From NCBI RefSeq assembly GCF_024808255.1, contig NZ_JANTYS010000007.1, positions 248,001-312,000 on the forward strand: a stretch of DNA of 64,000 nt, read 5' to 3'. Below, one piece after another: positions 41,270-50,237 of this stretch (the first letter of the stretch is position 1; every line of letters starts with the position of its first letter). Both the position numbers and the translations under genes were made by a program. Source of the DNA: Mucilaginibacter dorajii (lineage in GTDB: Bacteria > Bacteroidota > Bacteroidia > Sphingobacteriales > Sphingobacteriaceae). Under the pieces are notes generated by a model. The model worked only from the letters and a program-made list of their open reading frames with translations, made no database searches and was not told where the DNA came from.

Positions 41270-41736
41270 AGTCCAGTATAAGTTAGGTAGATGGCAACCT
41301 GTTGCACAGCAATCAAAACGATGAACCTGCAGGTGCAACAGCTTACAACCTTTTGCTATGATACAAAAGCCACGCCACTTGGTATTAAGCCGGCGGCATT
41401 ATGTATAAACAAACACTAAATAACCTATTGGGGAACAAGGTGCGTAAAACGAGGAAAAATATCCAACATACAGGTAATACATCATCAATTGTGCCCTTTT
41501 TTGATGGATGTTGTGTTATAAGAGTATGTTTTTTTGAGTCGGAGGTGGATCAAAAAAATATTGTTTTTTTTGCAAAACAATTATGGCACTTGTCTGTATT
41601 TGTATACATTTTATTTTTTACATGACTACATAATTATATTAATGAGGCAGGCAAGCCCCCCTTAACACCAATCTCCCCTCGCCCCCAAAACGATTAAGAG
41701 AGTGCCTTACAGAAAGGTTTGATATGTTCAGGTATC
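41270..41736. other. Intergenic gap, no gene supported
   Basis: A frame at 41401-41625 (+) encodes an unconvincing Phe/Val-rich product and is not called. The region is AT-rich, with runs of T near 41560-41580. No repeat family member was recognised. Confidence 0.4.
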
Positions 41737-42825
41737 TCAATCTATCTTCCGTTTGCTGCTCAAATATTTGCGCACCGGTATATCAAAATAGGTCATTACC
41801 AAATAAGCGATAGTTACTAAAAAGATCTCGGACACGATGATGATCAGCGATAACTTCCCCGCTCCCGGTTTATGGGCGGTATAATAGTTAGCGAATACCC
41901 AGATAAAGGCATAATGTGTCATATAAAGCGGGTATGAGATATTGCCCGAGAATACACAGAACTTTTTGAAACCCTCGCGCAGCCTTGCACCCGCCCCTAA
42001 AGCTATCAGTAAGGGAAAGTATAATAACACTACCAATGGCTCGGTAAGCCAGTTCCATGATTGGGAAAAGGGCAGTAAAAAAGCAAAAGTCAGTAATACA
42101 GATACGCCGATAAAGCCAAGCTTATTTTTAATAACCCAGTTAAAGCGGTACACCAGCATGCCCGCTAAAAACGAGTACGAAATACGCACAGCGCCATCCC
42201 AAAATGTACCTGTGCTCCAGCCGCCCATCAAATTGCCCGATTGCCGGGCCACATAGCAAATCCCCGCCGCCGAGATCACAGTCAGCGCAAGCAGGTACCG
42301 TTTCTTAAGTCTGCTTAGCACAAAGGCGTAAACTATATTGGCAACATATTCCCAAAACAGCGACCATGCCGGTGCGTTGAAACCAAACAGGTTAAAATAC
42401 CTATCGGGCATTCCACCAATAGGGATCATTAAAGCAGAACACCCAACCAGCACAACCAGCCTGCCCACGCTATACAATTCAGAGTGGCCGCCAAAAGGGT
42501 CAAAAAGAAAGGTAAGTAAGCCCAATATCGATCCGAAAACTACCAGCGGATGCAGCCTGATGATCCTCGATTTAAAAAATTCCAAAACCCCCATTTTGCT
42601 GATCCTATCGTCATAAGCATAAGCGATCACAAAGCCTGATAAGCAAAAAAAGAAATCGACAGCGAGGAAGCCATGCCCAATGAAGTCCTGGCTGTAATCG
42701 CTATAAGCCACCTCCATAAAATGGAACGTAACCACCGCCAGCGCGGCTATCCCCCTTAAGCCATCTAAAATTTCAAAATGTTGCCTGGTTTTTAAAACAT
42801 CGGGAGATAGTTGTTTTTCGCTCAT
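41737..42825 (-). CDS. Acyltransferase family 3 membrane protein (OafA/NolL-like)
   Basis: With the start at 42825 the protein has 362 residues and about ten hydrophobic spans. The first cytoplasmic/membrane motif is FEILDGLRGIAALAVVTFHF, whose Arg and His are the conserved Acyl_transf_3 residues. The FLAVDFFFCLSGFVIAY motif follows, as in O-acetyltransferases of surface glycans. The upstream in-frame extension to 42894 has no sensible sequence. It probably O-acylates lipopolysaccharide, exopolysaccharide or another surface glycan; the substrate is unknown. No glycan-synthesis genes adjoin it. Confidence 0.92.
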   Translation of the reverse strand: MSEKQLSPDVLKTRQHFEILDGLRGIAALAVVTFHFMEVAYSDYSQDFIGHGFLAVDFFFCLSGFVIAYAYDDRISKMGVLEFFKSRIIRLHPLVVFGSILGLLTFLFDPFGGHSELYSVGRLVVLVGCSALMIPIGGMPDRYFNLFGFNAPAWSLFWEYVANIVYAFVLSRLKKRYLLALTVISAAGICYVARQSGNLMGGWSTGTFWDGAVRISYSFLAGMLVYRFNWVIKNKLGFIGVSVLLTFAFLLPFSQSWNWLTEPLVVLLYFPLLIALGAGARLREGFKKFCVFSGNISYPLYMTHYAFIWVFANYYTAHKPGAGKLSLIIIVSEIFLVTIAYLVMTYFDIPVRKYLSSKRKID

Positions 42826-42970
42826 TTGATCGTATTTGTTATACACCTTATTTGGGGCGGTACCGCAAGAATACCAAATAACATGGCGCATCACAAATTT
42901 GATGGGGTAAATTGAAGGAAATCACTTTTAATATTCAACTTTATTTTCTCGCAAGCTGAGCGTTGAATAA

Positions 42971-43382
42971 ACACGAATTTAACTGCCCGTAAGATAGATT
43001 ATAGCTAATTTCACGAATTTTTTCATTTCACATTTTAAGTTTTGCTACAGGGCAAACGCATCTAACCAGGGTTAACATAACTTAACACATTTCAGATATG
43101 TAAATTATAAACATCTAATAATCAATGTTTTATATTTTTACAAGGTTAACATTAAACTGATGTATGGCGCAGTTTAGGCGCAGCCAAATACAAATGCCTT
43201 CGATACCTGGATCATTTAACCAGGACCAGGCAATAAAAACAAGTTGATGCTTATACCGTCCTTACGCATTAAGCTTATCCCCGTTAATTATTTAGATGCG
43301 TTTGCCCTGATTTGTGCCATCAATCAATTCCAAAATTCGTGAAATTCGATTAAATTGTAACCGAGTCGGCGGGCATTCGTGT
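42971..43382. repeat. Older palindromic 'ACACGAAT...TTTCACGAATTTT' repeat split by a MITE
   Basis: ACACGAATTTAACTGCCCG (42971) and its inverted partner GGGCATTCGTGT (ending 43382), plus TTTCACGAATTTT (43009-43021) and AAAATTCGTGAAA (43332-43344), form inverted outer arms. The MITE-like element at 43048-43309 sits between them, which suggests it inserted into a pre-existing palindromic repeat. Confidence 0.6.
43048..43309. mobile_element. 262-bp MITE-like element with 17-bp terminal inverted repeats
   Basis: CAGGGCAAACGCATCTA (43048-43064) and TAGATGCGTTTGCCCTG (43293-43309) are perfect terminal inverted repeats. The interior has no ORF. The left ~145 bases are repeated in reverse orientation at 7338-7479. 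The flanks (TTTTGCTA / ATTTGTGC) share only TTTG, so a target-site duplication is not clear. It is probably a non-autonomous element mobilised by a transposase elsewhere in the genome. Confidence 0.75.
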
Positions 43383-43524
43383 CTAATTCAAAAAAAAGTG
43401 CCTTAAGATGACACGAATTCATTACTTGTGGGTAAAAGCGATTTCCCAGGAGTAAATTGTGGAGCGATTATAAAAATTTTCCTACCTTGCACATCACGAG
43501 CGGCGCACCGCTCATTAGCAACAG

Positions 43525-43587
43525 ATGTATACAACTCAATTAAACAACGTCATTATTATTACTGTCATTTTAAAAGATGAAGGGTGA
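43525..43587 (+). CDS. Branched-chain amino acid leader peptide (attenuator)
   Basis: This 20-codon ORF starts ATG at 43525 and ends TGA at 43585-43587. It contains the run NNVIIITVIL: three consecutive Ile codons plus Val, Thr and Leu, the classic content of an ilv-type leader. It is followed 35 bases later by a strong terminator, then the ACT-domain gene. A Bacteroidota-type -7-like TACCTTGC lies near 43484-43491. Ribosome stalling at Ile/Val/Leu starvation should prevent terminator formation. Confidence 0.75.
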   Translation: MYTTQLNNVIIITVILKDEG

Positions 43588-43621
43588 TATTGATTTGCTA
43601 TAAATAAAATAGAAAATTTTT

Positions 43622-43654
43622 AAAAGCCCTCTTCAACCAGAGGGCTTTTTTTTT
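43622..43654 (+). terminator. Attenuator terminator
   Basis: AAAAGCCCTCT-tcaacc-AGAGGGCTTTTTTTT is an eleven-pair stem ending in eight T. It stands between the leader peptide and the ACT-domain gene. The upstream TGAAGGG (43579-43585) could pair with part of CCCTCTTCA as a weak antiterminator. Confidence 0.85.
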
Positions 43655-43676
43655 ACACCATAAATTCCCAGTCAAC

Positions 43677-44201
43677 ATGAAAAAAGCTACCAACAATTTG
43701 TTCAAAAAGTACATCATCGCGGTTTATGCCGATGATAAAAAAGGGCTGTTAAACCAGCTGTTGATGATCATCAACCGTAAAAGCTACGAGGTTTGTTCGC
43801 TCAATGTTTCGCGTACCGATATGCACGACGTTGTGCTGATTGCCATGGAGGTAATGCTGCCCCCTGCCGATGTGTATTTTATCACCCAAAAAATGAATAA
43901 TATCATTGAAGTTTATAAAACGATAAGCCACCCGGTTGAGGAAAAGCAATTATTAAGAATCGGGCAATACAAAATAGCCAAGGATCATCTTTCGTCTGTT
44001 GCGCATGGCCTGCACCGCTATGGTGCAAGTATAACCGAGATCCTTGATGATTCGTTCATCATCCAACGCACGGGCACCGCATATGATTTAAATGAGTTGT
44101 TAAACCATCTTGACGGTGAGCACCTGCTTAGCTATTGCTCAAGTCCGCTTGTTTCGGGGCAAAGTTTAATTTCTATTGACGAGTATTTTGTTTCGGCTTA
44201 A
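43677..44201 (+). CDS. Acetolactate synthase small-subunit-like ACT-domain protein
   Basis: The protein has 174 residues. An N-terminal ACT domain (about 8-80: YIIAVYADDKKGLLNQLLMIINRKSYEVCSLNVSRTD) is followed by a C-terminal domain as in IlvN/IlvH. IlvN normally binds valine and regulates acetolactate synthase. No ilvB, ilvD or ilvC adjoins it, so it is a lone regulatory subunit behind its own attenuator. It may be a second copy serving a synthase encoded elsewhere, or a relic of a moved ilv operon. The 21-base gap from terminator to ATG is typical for an attenuated first gene. Confidence 0.85.
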   Translation: MKKATNNLFKKYIIAVYADDKKGLLNQLLMIINRKSYEVCSLNVSRTDMHDVVLIAMEVMLPPADVYFITQKMNNIIEVYKTISHPVEEKQLLRIGQYKIAKDHLSSVAHGLHRYGASITEILDDSFIIQRTGTAYDLNELLNHLDGEHLLSYCSSPLVSGQSLISIDEYFVSA

Positions 44202-44359
44202 GCAGGTAGGTTCATAGTTTAACTCAATGGCCGGTATCGGGTTTTCATGAGCAATACAGACTAATTCGTCAGTTTTCAAATTACAACCTATGGGAATATT
44301 TTGACTTTTAACTTGCATTGTTATATTTGAGAATATCCTATTCACTCTAAAGTTTGTAT

Positions 44360-44677
44360 ATGTTTTACTTATTGGTTATCGCGGCGATAGTTTTTTTTAT
44401 TGCCCACGTGTCGCTTCTGGTTGCCTCATTTACCGGGTCAACATTTGCTACGTCGCGCTATTTTTATTCGCACTTAACGTTGTGGCTTACTGGTTTAACC
44501 ATATTTGTGGCGACTATTTTATTCAGCGGCACAGGCCAATCGCAGTTCCTTGATTATTTTGATAGCATCCTGAAAAAGGTGATGATCCTGGTGGTAACTG
44601 CTGCGCTTTCGCTTGCGGCACATAGCATTGTAACCTACCTGGTGTTACCATCTATCAGGAAAGATAAAAGCTTTTAA
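44360..44677 (+). CDS. Small membrane protein
   Basis: The product has 105 residues from the ATG at 44360. There are three hydrophobic spans (about 1-25 MFYLLVIAAIVFFIAHVSLLV, 38-55 and 70-95) separated by short polar loops. A TTG six bases upstream gives two extra residues and is less likely. There is no recognisable family or motif. It is isolated between the ACT gene and a beta-lactamase-family gene. Confidence 0.6.
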   Translation: MFYLLVIAAIVFFIAHVSLLVASFTGSTFATSRYFYSHLTLWLTGLTIFVATILFSGTGQSQFLDYFDSILKKVMILVVTAALSLAAHSIVTYLVLPSIRKDKSF

Positions 44678-44818
44678 GGTATACACCGGAGGGCTCGCTA
44701 ATAAAAGTCCGTTGTGAACCATAAGATTGGCACAGGCAAAACTTTGAGAGCCTGTAATAAGCAGCGCGTAACGAAATGAAGTGGTACGGCGTCTTGTAAG
44801 CAATTAATCATTGCTACC

Positions 44819-45850
44819 ATGAAAAAGTATTTATTTCAATTGCCCATACTCCTTTTACTTGCTTTAACAGTTAAGCCGGCATCGGCACAAACAATTGTAC
44901 CCCTCAGCTGCCTGGATAGCATCCCCGCCTGGATGCAACAACATCATGTGCCGGTTATCGCGGCCAGTATTTTGGAAGATGGAAAAATAAAACAGACAAA
45001 AAGTTTCGGCAACCTGGAGAACGGTGCAGTTGCATCTTTAAACACGCTTTTCAATGTGGCATCGCTAACCAAACCTATTACCGCCCTTACCGTTTTAAAA
45101 CTGGTAGACGCCGGCAAATGGAGTTTGGACGAGCCTTTGGATAAGTACTGGATAGATCCTGATGTAAAGGACGATCCCCGTTATAAAAAGCTAACCACCC
45201 GCATAGTGCTGAGCCACCAAACCGGCTTCCCCAACTGGCGATCTGGAAAACTGGTTTTTATGTTTGAGCCTGGGACTAAATACAGCTACTCGGGCGAGGG
45301 TTTTGAATACCTGCGCCATGCTTTGGAGCACAAGTTTAACCGCACACTGCAACAACTGGCCTATTCGGTTTTATTTAAACCATTGGATATGAAGGATACC
45401 CATTACGGCTGGAGCAAGCAAATGGATTCTACCCGTTTTGCCGACCCGCATGATAAAAATGGTGCGCTGATAAAAATGACCAAAAATACCGCCATCATAT
45501 CTGCCGATTGGCTGGTAACCACCATTGGCGATTACTCCAAATTCGCGCAATCGGTTTTAAATCAAAAAGCATTATCCCAAAAGCTGTTTGCCCAAATGGT
45601 TACCCCGCAGGTGCAAATGGAAGGCAAGCCTAAAGAAAACATGGGCCTGGGCTGGGAAGTAATGACGCCATTAGAAAACGGCGAATACCTGATTATGCAT
45701 ACCGGATCTGACGATGGGGTTAAAACACTTATCATTTTGCTGCCTCAATCTAAAAGGGGCATCATTTTATTTACCAATGGCAATAACGGCTTTGATATCA
45801 TCATCAAAACTATTAGGGAAGCTTTTCATATCAAAGAGCTTGCGCAATGA
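44819..45850 (+). CDS. Secreted beta-lactamase-family serine hydrolase
   Basis: The protein has 343 residues with a signal peptide (residues 1-23, ending KPASAQ). The fold is class C beta-lactamase/DD-peptidase-like: Ser-x-x-Lys in SLTKPITAL, YSYSGEG as the Tyr-x-Ser-like second motif, and HTGSDDGVKT as the third (HTG in place of KTG). HTG is typical of esterases and peptidases of this family rather than true beta-lactamases. The likely reaction is hydrolysis of an ester or amide in the periplasm; resistance is not implied. It is convergent with the YVTN gene. Confidence 0.88.
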   Translation: MKKYLFQLPILLLLALTVKPASAQTIVPLSCLDSIPAWMQQHHVPVIAASILEDGKIKQTKSFGNLENGAVASLNTLFNVASLTKPITALTVLKLVDAGKWSLDEPLDKYWIDPDVKDDPRYKKLTTRIVLSHQTGFPNWRSGKLVFMFEPGTKYSYSGEGFEYLRHALEHKFNRTLQQLAYSVLFKPLDMKDTHYGWSKQMDSTRFADPHDKNGALIKMTKNTAIISADWLVTTIGDYSKFAQSVLNQKALSQKLFAQMVTPQVQMEGKPKENMGLGWEVMTPLENGEYLIMHTGSDDGVKTLIILLPQSKRGIILFTNGNNGFDIIIKTIREAFHIKELAQ

Positions 45851-45876
45851 TATTTTTTGAGCATAACCCAACTTCA

Positions 45877-47382
45877 CTACCTGAGCACAGTTAAACTCCC
45901 GGATAATGCCTTGCTACCTTCTTTAAGATCAATAATATAATAGTAAGTACCCGAGGGGATCGCCACCCCGTGGTATAAGCCATTCCAGACCACCTGGTAA
46001 CCGGTTGATGAATATACCTTTGCACCATATCGGTTATAGATAGCTACCGTACAATTAGCATAATTATCAATATTTTTAATAACCCAGGTATCATTTGTAC
46101 CGTCGCCATTGGGGCTAAAACTATTGGGTATAACAACGGCGGGTTTATTGGTAGGATTTACCGTAATCGTATACTTTACCGGGAAAATACTACAGCCATA
46201 CCCGGCAGTAACAAAGCTGCCAAATGAACTTGGATCCTGCCCTACCGGCACGGTAGCCAATGTACTGTTATTGGCTGTGTTAATTACCAGCACCGTGTTT
46301 GCCTTGGTATCGCCGGTATATAGCTTGCTGCCATCCGGACTAAATGAAATTCCGGCTGATATAGCGCCAAGCGTGATGGTTGAAACTATGGTATTACTTT
46401 GCGCGTCAATTACTGTTATACCTCCCTGCCCCCGGTTTCCACCAAGGCAGGTAACATACACCTTGCTGCCATCAGGATTTACAGCAACCCCTATAGCCGA
46501 TTTGCCTACATTTATTTTGGCGACTATATCATTATTTCCGGTATTGATGACGGTAACGTCGCTTGTGCCGTCGTCAAGGTTTTGCATACAGGCAACATAC
46601 ACCCTTTTACCATCCGGACTAATGGCAACGCCGCCCGGATAGGTGCCTACAGGTATAGTGGCTATTACATCTCCTGTTGCTGTATTAACTGCCAGCAGGT
46701 TGCTTACAGCCAGCCCCGAACCAAGTAAACTTGTATATATGATTTTGCCATCCGGGCTGATAGCCAGGCCATATGGTACGCCAGGGAGGGGTATATATTT
46801 ATCCACTAAGCTTGTTGATGTGTTTATAACGGCAACATTTCCCGCGTTTTCGCTTGCTACGTATAATTCTCGTCCATCACGGCTGGTAACCAGGCTAATA
46901 GGGCCATCGCCTACCTGGATGGTGTTAATAATACGGTTGGTTCGGGTATCAATTACCAAAACATTACCGTCGCCAAGGTTAGCTACATAAGCCCTGGTAC
47001 CATAAGGATCAACAGCTACACCATAAGGCGCAAAGCCAGTTGCAGGTAAGGTACTAACCTCTTGTGTTTCGGTATTGATGATTGATATTGAGTTGTCGTG
47101 GTAATTGGCTATATAAGCATATCCCTGCGATATAGAAGTTGCGGTTATGGTAGCCGTGATTGGACTATTTCCTGTATTTACAGCCGTAAACGGAGCTATA
47201 TTACCAACTCCCGAAGCTGGCAAGCCAATGGCCGGGTTACTGTTTACCCATTGATAAATACAGCCCTCGCCCGGAAAATTAATAGCTGTTGTAGCCGAGT
47301 TATTAATTACCGTTTGACCATTTTGGGCATACATTTTAAAGGAAAGCAGTAATGGTAAAACGAATAGAACAAATTTATACAT
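45877..47382 (-). CDS. YVTN beta-propeller protein with T9SS type B sorting domain
   Basis: With the start at 47382 the protein has 501 residues. A signal peptide (MYKFVLFVLPLLLSFKMYAQ) precedes a short N-terminal region, then a seven-bladed propeller of YVTN-type repeats. The units read like GFAPYGVAVDPYGTRAYVAN, GDGPISLVTSRDGRELYVAS and GTYPGGVAISPDGKRVYVAC. The C-terminal ~85 residues (NSFSPNGDGTNDTW through GSLTVLR) are the gliding-motility-associated C-terminal domain, which is the T9SS type B sorting signal. It should be exported to the cell surface. The frame is open to 47538 without a better signal; an ATG at 47403 is an alternative start. Confidence 0.92.
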   Translation of the reverse strand: MYKFVLFVLPLLLSFKMYAQNGQTVINNSATTAINFPGEGCIYQWVNSNPAIGLPASGVGNIAPFTAVNTGNSPITATITATSISQGYAYIANYHDNSISIINTETQEVSTLPATGFAPYGVAVDPYGTRAYVANLGDGNVLVIDTRTNRIINTIQVGDGPISLVTSRDGRELYVASENAGNVAVINTSTSLVDKYIPLPGVPYGLAISPDGKIIYTSLLGSGLAVSNLLAVNTATGDVIATIPVGTYPGGVAISPDGKRVYVACMQNLDDGTSDVTVINTGNNDIVAKINVGKSAIGVAVNPDGSKVYVTCLGGNRGQGGITVIDAQSNTIVSTITLGAISAGISFSPDGSKLYTGDTKANTVLVINTANNSTLATVPVGQDPSSFGSFVTAGYGCSIFPVKYTITVNPTNKPAVVIPNSFSPNGDGTNDTWVIKNIDNYANCTVAIYNRYGAKVYSSTGYQVVWNGLYHGVAIPSGTYYYIIDLKEGSKALSGSLTVLR

Positions 47383-47626
47383 GTAATAGGGTTTGTTTGG
47401 CATAGGTACCAACGCGTAAATAACGATATTGAAGATTGCTTTATTATTAACAAATAGTGCAGAAATAGCGTTGATACAGAAACGAACGCATCCTGTCCGT
47501 TTTTGATACAGCCTCAAAGGCAAAATCTTTGCAAACAATTAATATTCAAATAATTAGCATTTGGCATTGTATTTATTGACTATTTATATCGAGCCGTTTT
47601 AAGTCACTCATTTATAGCCCATTCAA

Positions 47627-50062
47627 ATGATAAAGAACTATTTCAGGACTGCCTGGCGCATCCTTTGGCGCAATAAAATTTATGCTTCAATTAATATCCT
47701 TGGATTGGCTTTAGGGATATGTGCATGCATTACCATTTACCTGATCGCCAGTTACGAACTAAGCTTTGATACATTTCATCCCGATAAGGATCGCATCTTC
47801 CGGGTGATGACCACCGTCCATTTTGCCGCTGGTGATAAGGATGTGATGAGTAAAGTACCCTATTCCTCGGTGGCTGCTGCCCGCCATGAGCTTCCTGCTA
47901 TTGAAGCGATTTCCGCAGTGAGCATGTACTACGCCAAAATTGGTGTGCCAGATGGTAATAAGCCAATCAAAAAGTTTGACAGTTCAATCGATGGAGCGTA
48001 CTATCTGGGCACGATAGTGGCCGAGCCTCAATATTTCAAGATCTTTAACTATCACTGGCTTGCCGGAAGCCAGCAGACCGCTTTGAATCAGCCTTATAAA
48101 GTAGTGCTTACCCTCAGCCGGGCACAAAAATATTTTGGAAATGTTGATCCCGGGAGCCTCCTTGGCCGGGAAATAGTTTATGACGACTCTCTTCGTGTGC
48201 AAATCTCGGGAATTGTGGAAGACTGGAAGAAAAATACAGACTTCGCATTTACCGATTTTATCTCTTACAGCACGGTTCAAAACAGTTTCTTGAAAAAAGC
48301 GTTTGCAGACGACTGGAATCATATGTCCACCCAGGCTTTTGTTAAACTGGCTCCCGGTATCAGCCAGGCCAAGGCTAATGACGGACTTGCCGCTATCGTT
48401 AAAGCTTATGCACCTAAAAACCCCGATATACGGCTTACGCTATGGCTGGAACCAATTACAAAAGTGCATTTTGACGCCGACGTTGTAGAAAACCAGATCC
48501 GTACAGCCGATCTTCCCATTGTATACGGAATGATCGGTACGGCCCTATTTATCCTGTTACTGGCCCTGGTCAACTTCGTTAACCTGGCCACCGCGCAATC
48601 TATTCAGCGCACAAGGGAAATGGGGGTCCGAAAAATCATGGGCAGCAGCACTACAGGTATCATGATACAGTTCCTGATAGAAACTTTCATGGTCACCTTC
48701 CTTGCCCTGATCATTGCGCTGTTATTGGTTAACCCTGTGCTTTTTGCATTTAAGGCATTTATTCCACAAGGAGTTAGTTTCAGACTATTGGAAACCAATA
48801 CTCTGCTTTTTATATTAGCTATAACGCTGGTCACTTGTTTATTTGCAGGCCTGTACCCGGCAAGAACCTTAGCGGTTTATTCGCCGGCACTGAGCCTGAG
48901 AGGTTCCGGAATCCCCGGTGGCGGACATTGGTGGCTGAGAAAAGGATTGATTGTTTTCCAGTTCACCCTGTCGTTGGTTTTTATCATCGGCAGCCTGGTC
49001 GTCCATCAGCAATTAAGTTATACCCGCAGCAAAGCGCTGGGTTTTAATACCGATGCCATCGTTATCCTGCCAACCAGTCGCAAGGCCCCGGCAAAACAAA
49101 TGAATGTGTTAGCGCAGCAATTAAAACAGATACCGGGCGTCAGCAGCGTTGCCGGCGAGCAGTACACACCAATGGATGGCAGGGATGGCAACATCGCGCT
49201 GAAATTGAACGGAGTAAACGGAGCCGAAACCCGTATACCTGAATTGTCGGGCGATGAACATTATTTGTCGCTATACGGCATGAAGCTGCTTGCCGGACGA
49301 AACCTTTTACCAGCAGACAGCTTAAAGGAATATGTGATCAATGAAACCTTTTTGCACTTGCTTGGGCTTCGTGAACCACGGCAAGCTATAGGCAAAATGC
49401 TGCTTTATCAAAACAAGCCTTACCCTATTGTGGGTGTAGTTGCCAATTTTCATGAAAAGTCCTTCCACGAAAGCATCAAACCTGTCTGCATCGTAAATAT
49501 TCCAAAAATGCAGCAGGACCTTGCCGTTAAGCTGGCTGTCAGCGACAAGCAACCTGCCGCACTGAAGCTAACCCTGGCACAAATCGAAAAATCATGGAAG
49601 GATATATATCCGGGAGAGGTGTTTGACTTTCGTTTTTTTGATGAATCGATAGCGCTTTTATATGAGAAAGATTACCGCACAGCAAAACTGATTAATGCCG
49701 CGACATTTATCGTTATCTTTATTTCCTGCATTGGGTTATTTGGACTAACGATATTCACCACTAAAAGAAGGACGGCAGAGATTGGGATACGGAAAGTACT
49801 TGGCGCAAGTGTAACCAATATTACCCTGATGCTCTCTAAAGATTTCGTCGTACTTGTACTGGCGGCATTGGTAGTTGCGTCTCCTGTTGCCTGGTATTTG
49901 ATGGACCGGTGGCTGCGAAATTTTGTATACCGCATCGCGATAAGCTGGTGGATGCTTGCATTATCTGGCTTTGTGGCAATCGTTATAGCGCTATTAACCA
50001 TAAGCTTTCAGTCGATCAAAGCTGCCATGATGAATCCGGTTAAAAGTTTGAGAAGTGAATAA
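47627..50062 (+). CDS. ABC transporter permease (MacB/FtsX type), copy 1
   Basis: The protein has 811 residues and a double MacB-PCD/FtsX layout. An N-terminal span (about 20-42) is followed by a periplasmic domain, three or four spans near 285-420, a span near 430, a second periplasmic domain and three C-terminal spans (about 680-800). FtsX signatures appear in REMGVRKIMGSS and RRTAEIGIRKVLGASVTNI. It starts MIKNYFRTAWRILWRNKIYA as is usual. No ATP-binding gene is adjacent. The next gene encodes a second permease with the same start, so they probably form a heteromeric or paired exporter of unknown substrate. Confidence 0.92.
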   Translation: MIKNYFRTAWRILWRNKIYASINILGLALGICACITIYLIASYELSFDTFHPDKDRIFRVMTTVHFAAGDKDVMSKVPYSSVAAARHELPAIEAISAVSMYYAKIGVPDGNKPIKKFDSSIDGAYYLGTIVAEPQYFKIFNYHWLAGSQQTALNQPYKVVLTLSRAQKYFGNVDPGSLLGREIVYDDSLRVQISGIVEDWKKNTDFAFTDFISYSTVQNSFLKKAFADDWNHMSTQAFVKLAPGISQAKANDGLAAIVKAYAPKNPDIRLTLWLEPITKVHFDADVVENQIRTADLPIVYGMIGTALFILLLALVNFVNLATAQSIQRTREMGVRKIMGSSTTGIMIQFLIETFMVTFLALIIALLLVNPVLFAFKAFIPQGVSFRLLETNTLLFILAITLVTCLFAGLYPARTLAVYSPALSLRGSGIPGGGHWWLRKGLIVFQFTLSLVFIIGSLVVHQQLSYTRSKALGFNTDAIVILPTSRKAPAKQMNVLAQQLKQIPGVSSVAGEQYTPMDGRDGNIALKLNGVNGAETRIPELSGDEHYLSLYGMKLLAGRNLLPADSLKEYVINETFLHLLGLREPRQAIGKMLLYQNKPYPIVGVVANFHEKSFHESIKPVCIVNIPKMQQDLAVKLAVSDKQPAALKLTLAQIEKSWKDIYPGEVFDFRFFDESIALLYEKDYRTAKLINAATFIVIFISCIGLFGLTIFTTKRRTAEIGIRKVLGASVTNITLMLSKDFVVLVLAALVVASPVAWYLMDRWLRNFVYRIAISWWMLALSGFVAIVIALLTISFQSIKAAMMNPVKSLRSE

Positions 50063-50237
50063 CACAGCCCCCCGTTCGCTTACGTGCGGTGAGTGTACGC
50101 TACCGAACACTTAAAACTTCGCAATAAAATTTCAACTATTTAACAATCAAACACTTAAAACTTCGGCACAATTATTACAGGTTTAAACCGGTATTGTAGC
50201 TAAACGTATTACTGTCAACCTATTAACTGATAACGCA

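Noticed and set aside
41401..41625. 74-codon plus-strand ORF
   Set aside because: Phe/Val/Cys-rich translation of AT-rich intergenic DNA, with no credible start context.
43677..44201. Part of a complete ilv operon
   Set aside because: Downstream genes are an unrelated membrane protein and a serine hydrolase; no ilvB, ilvC or ilvD is present.
44819..45850. True class C beta-lactamase (resistance gene)
   Set aside because: The third motif is HTG rather than KTG and the second is YSYSG; this suits a peptidase or esterase of the family.
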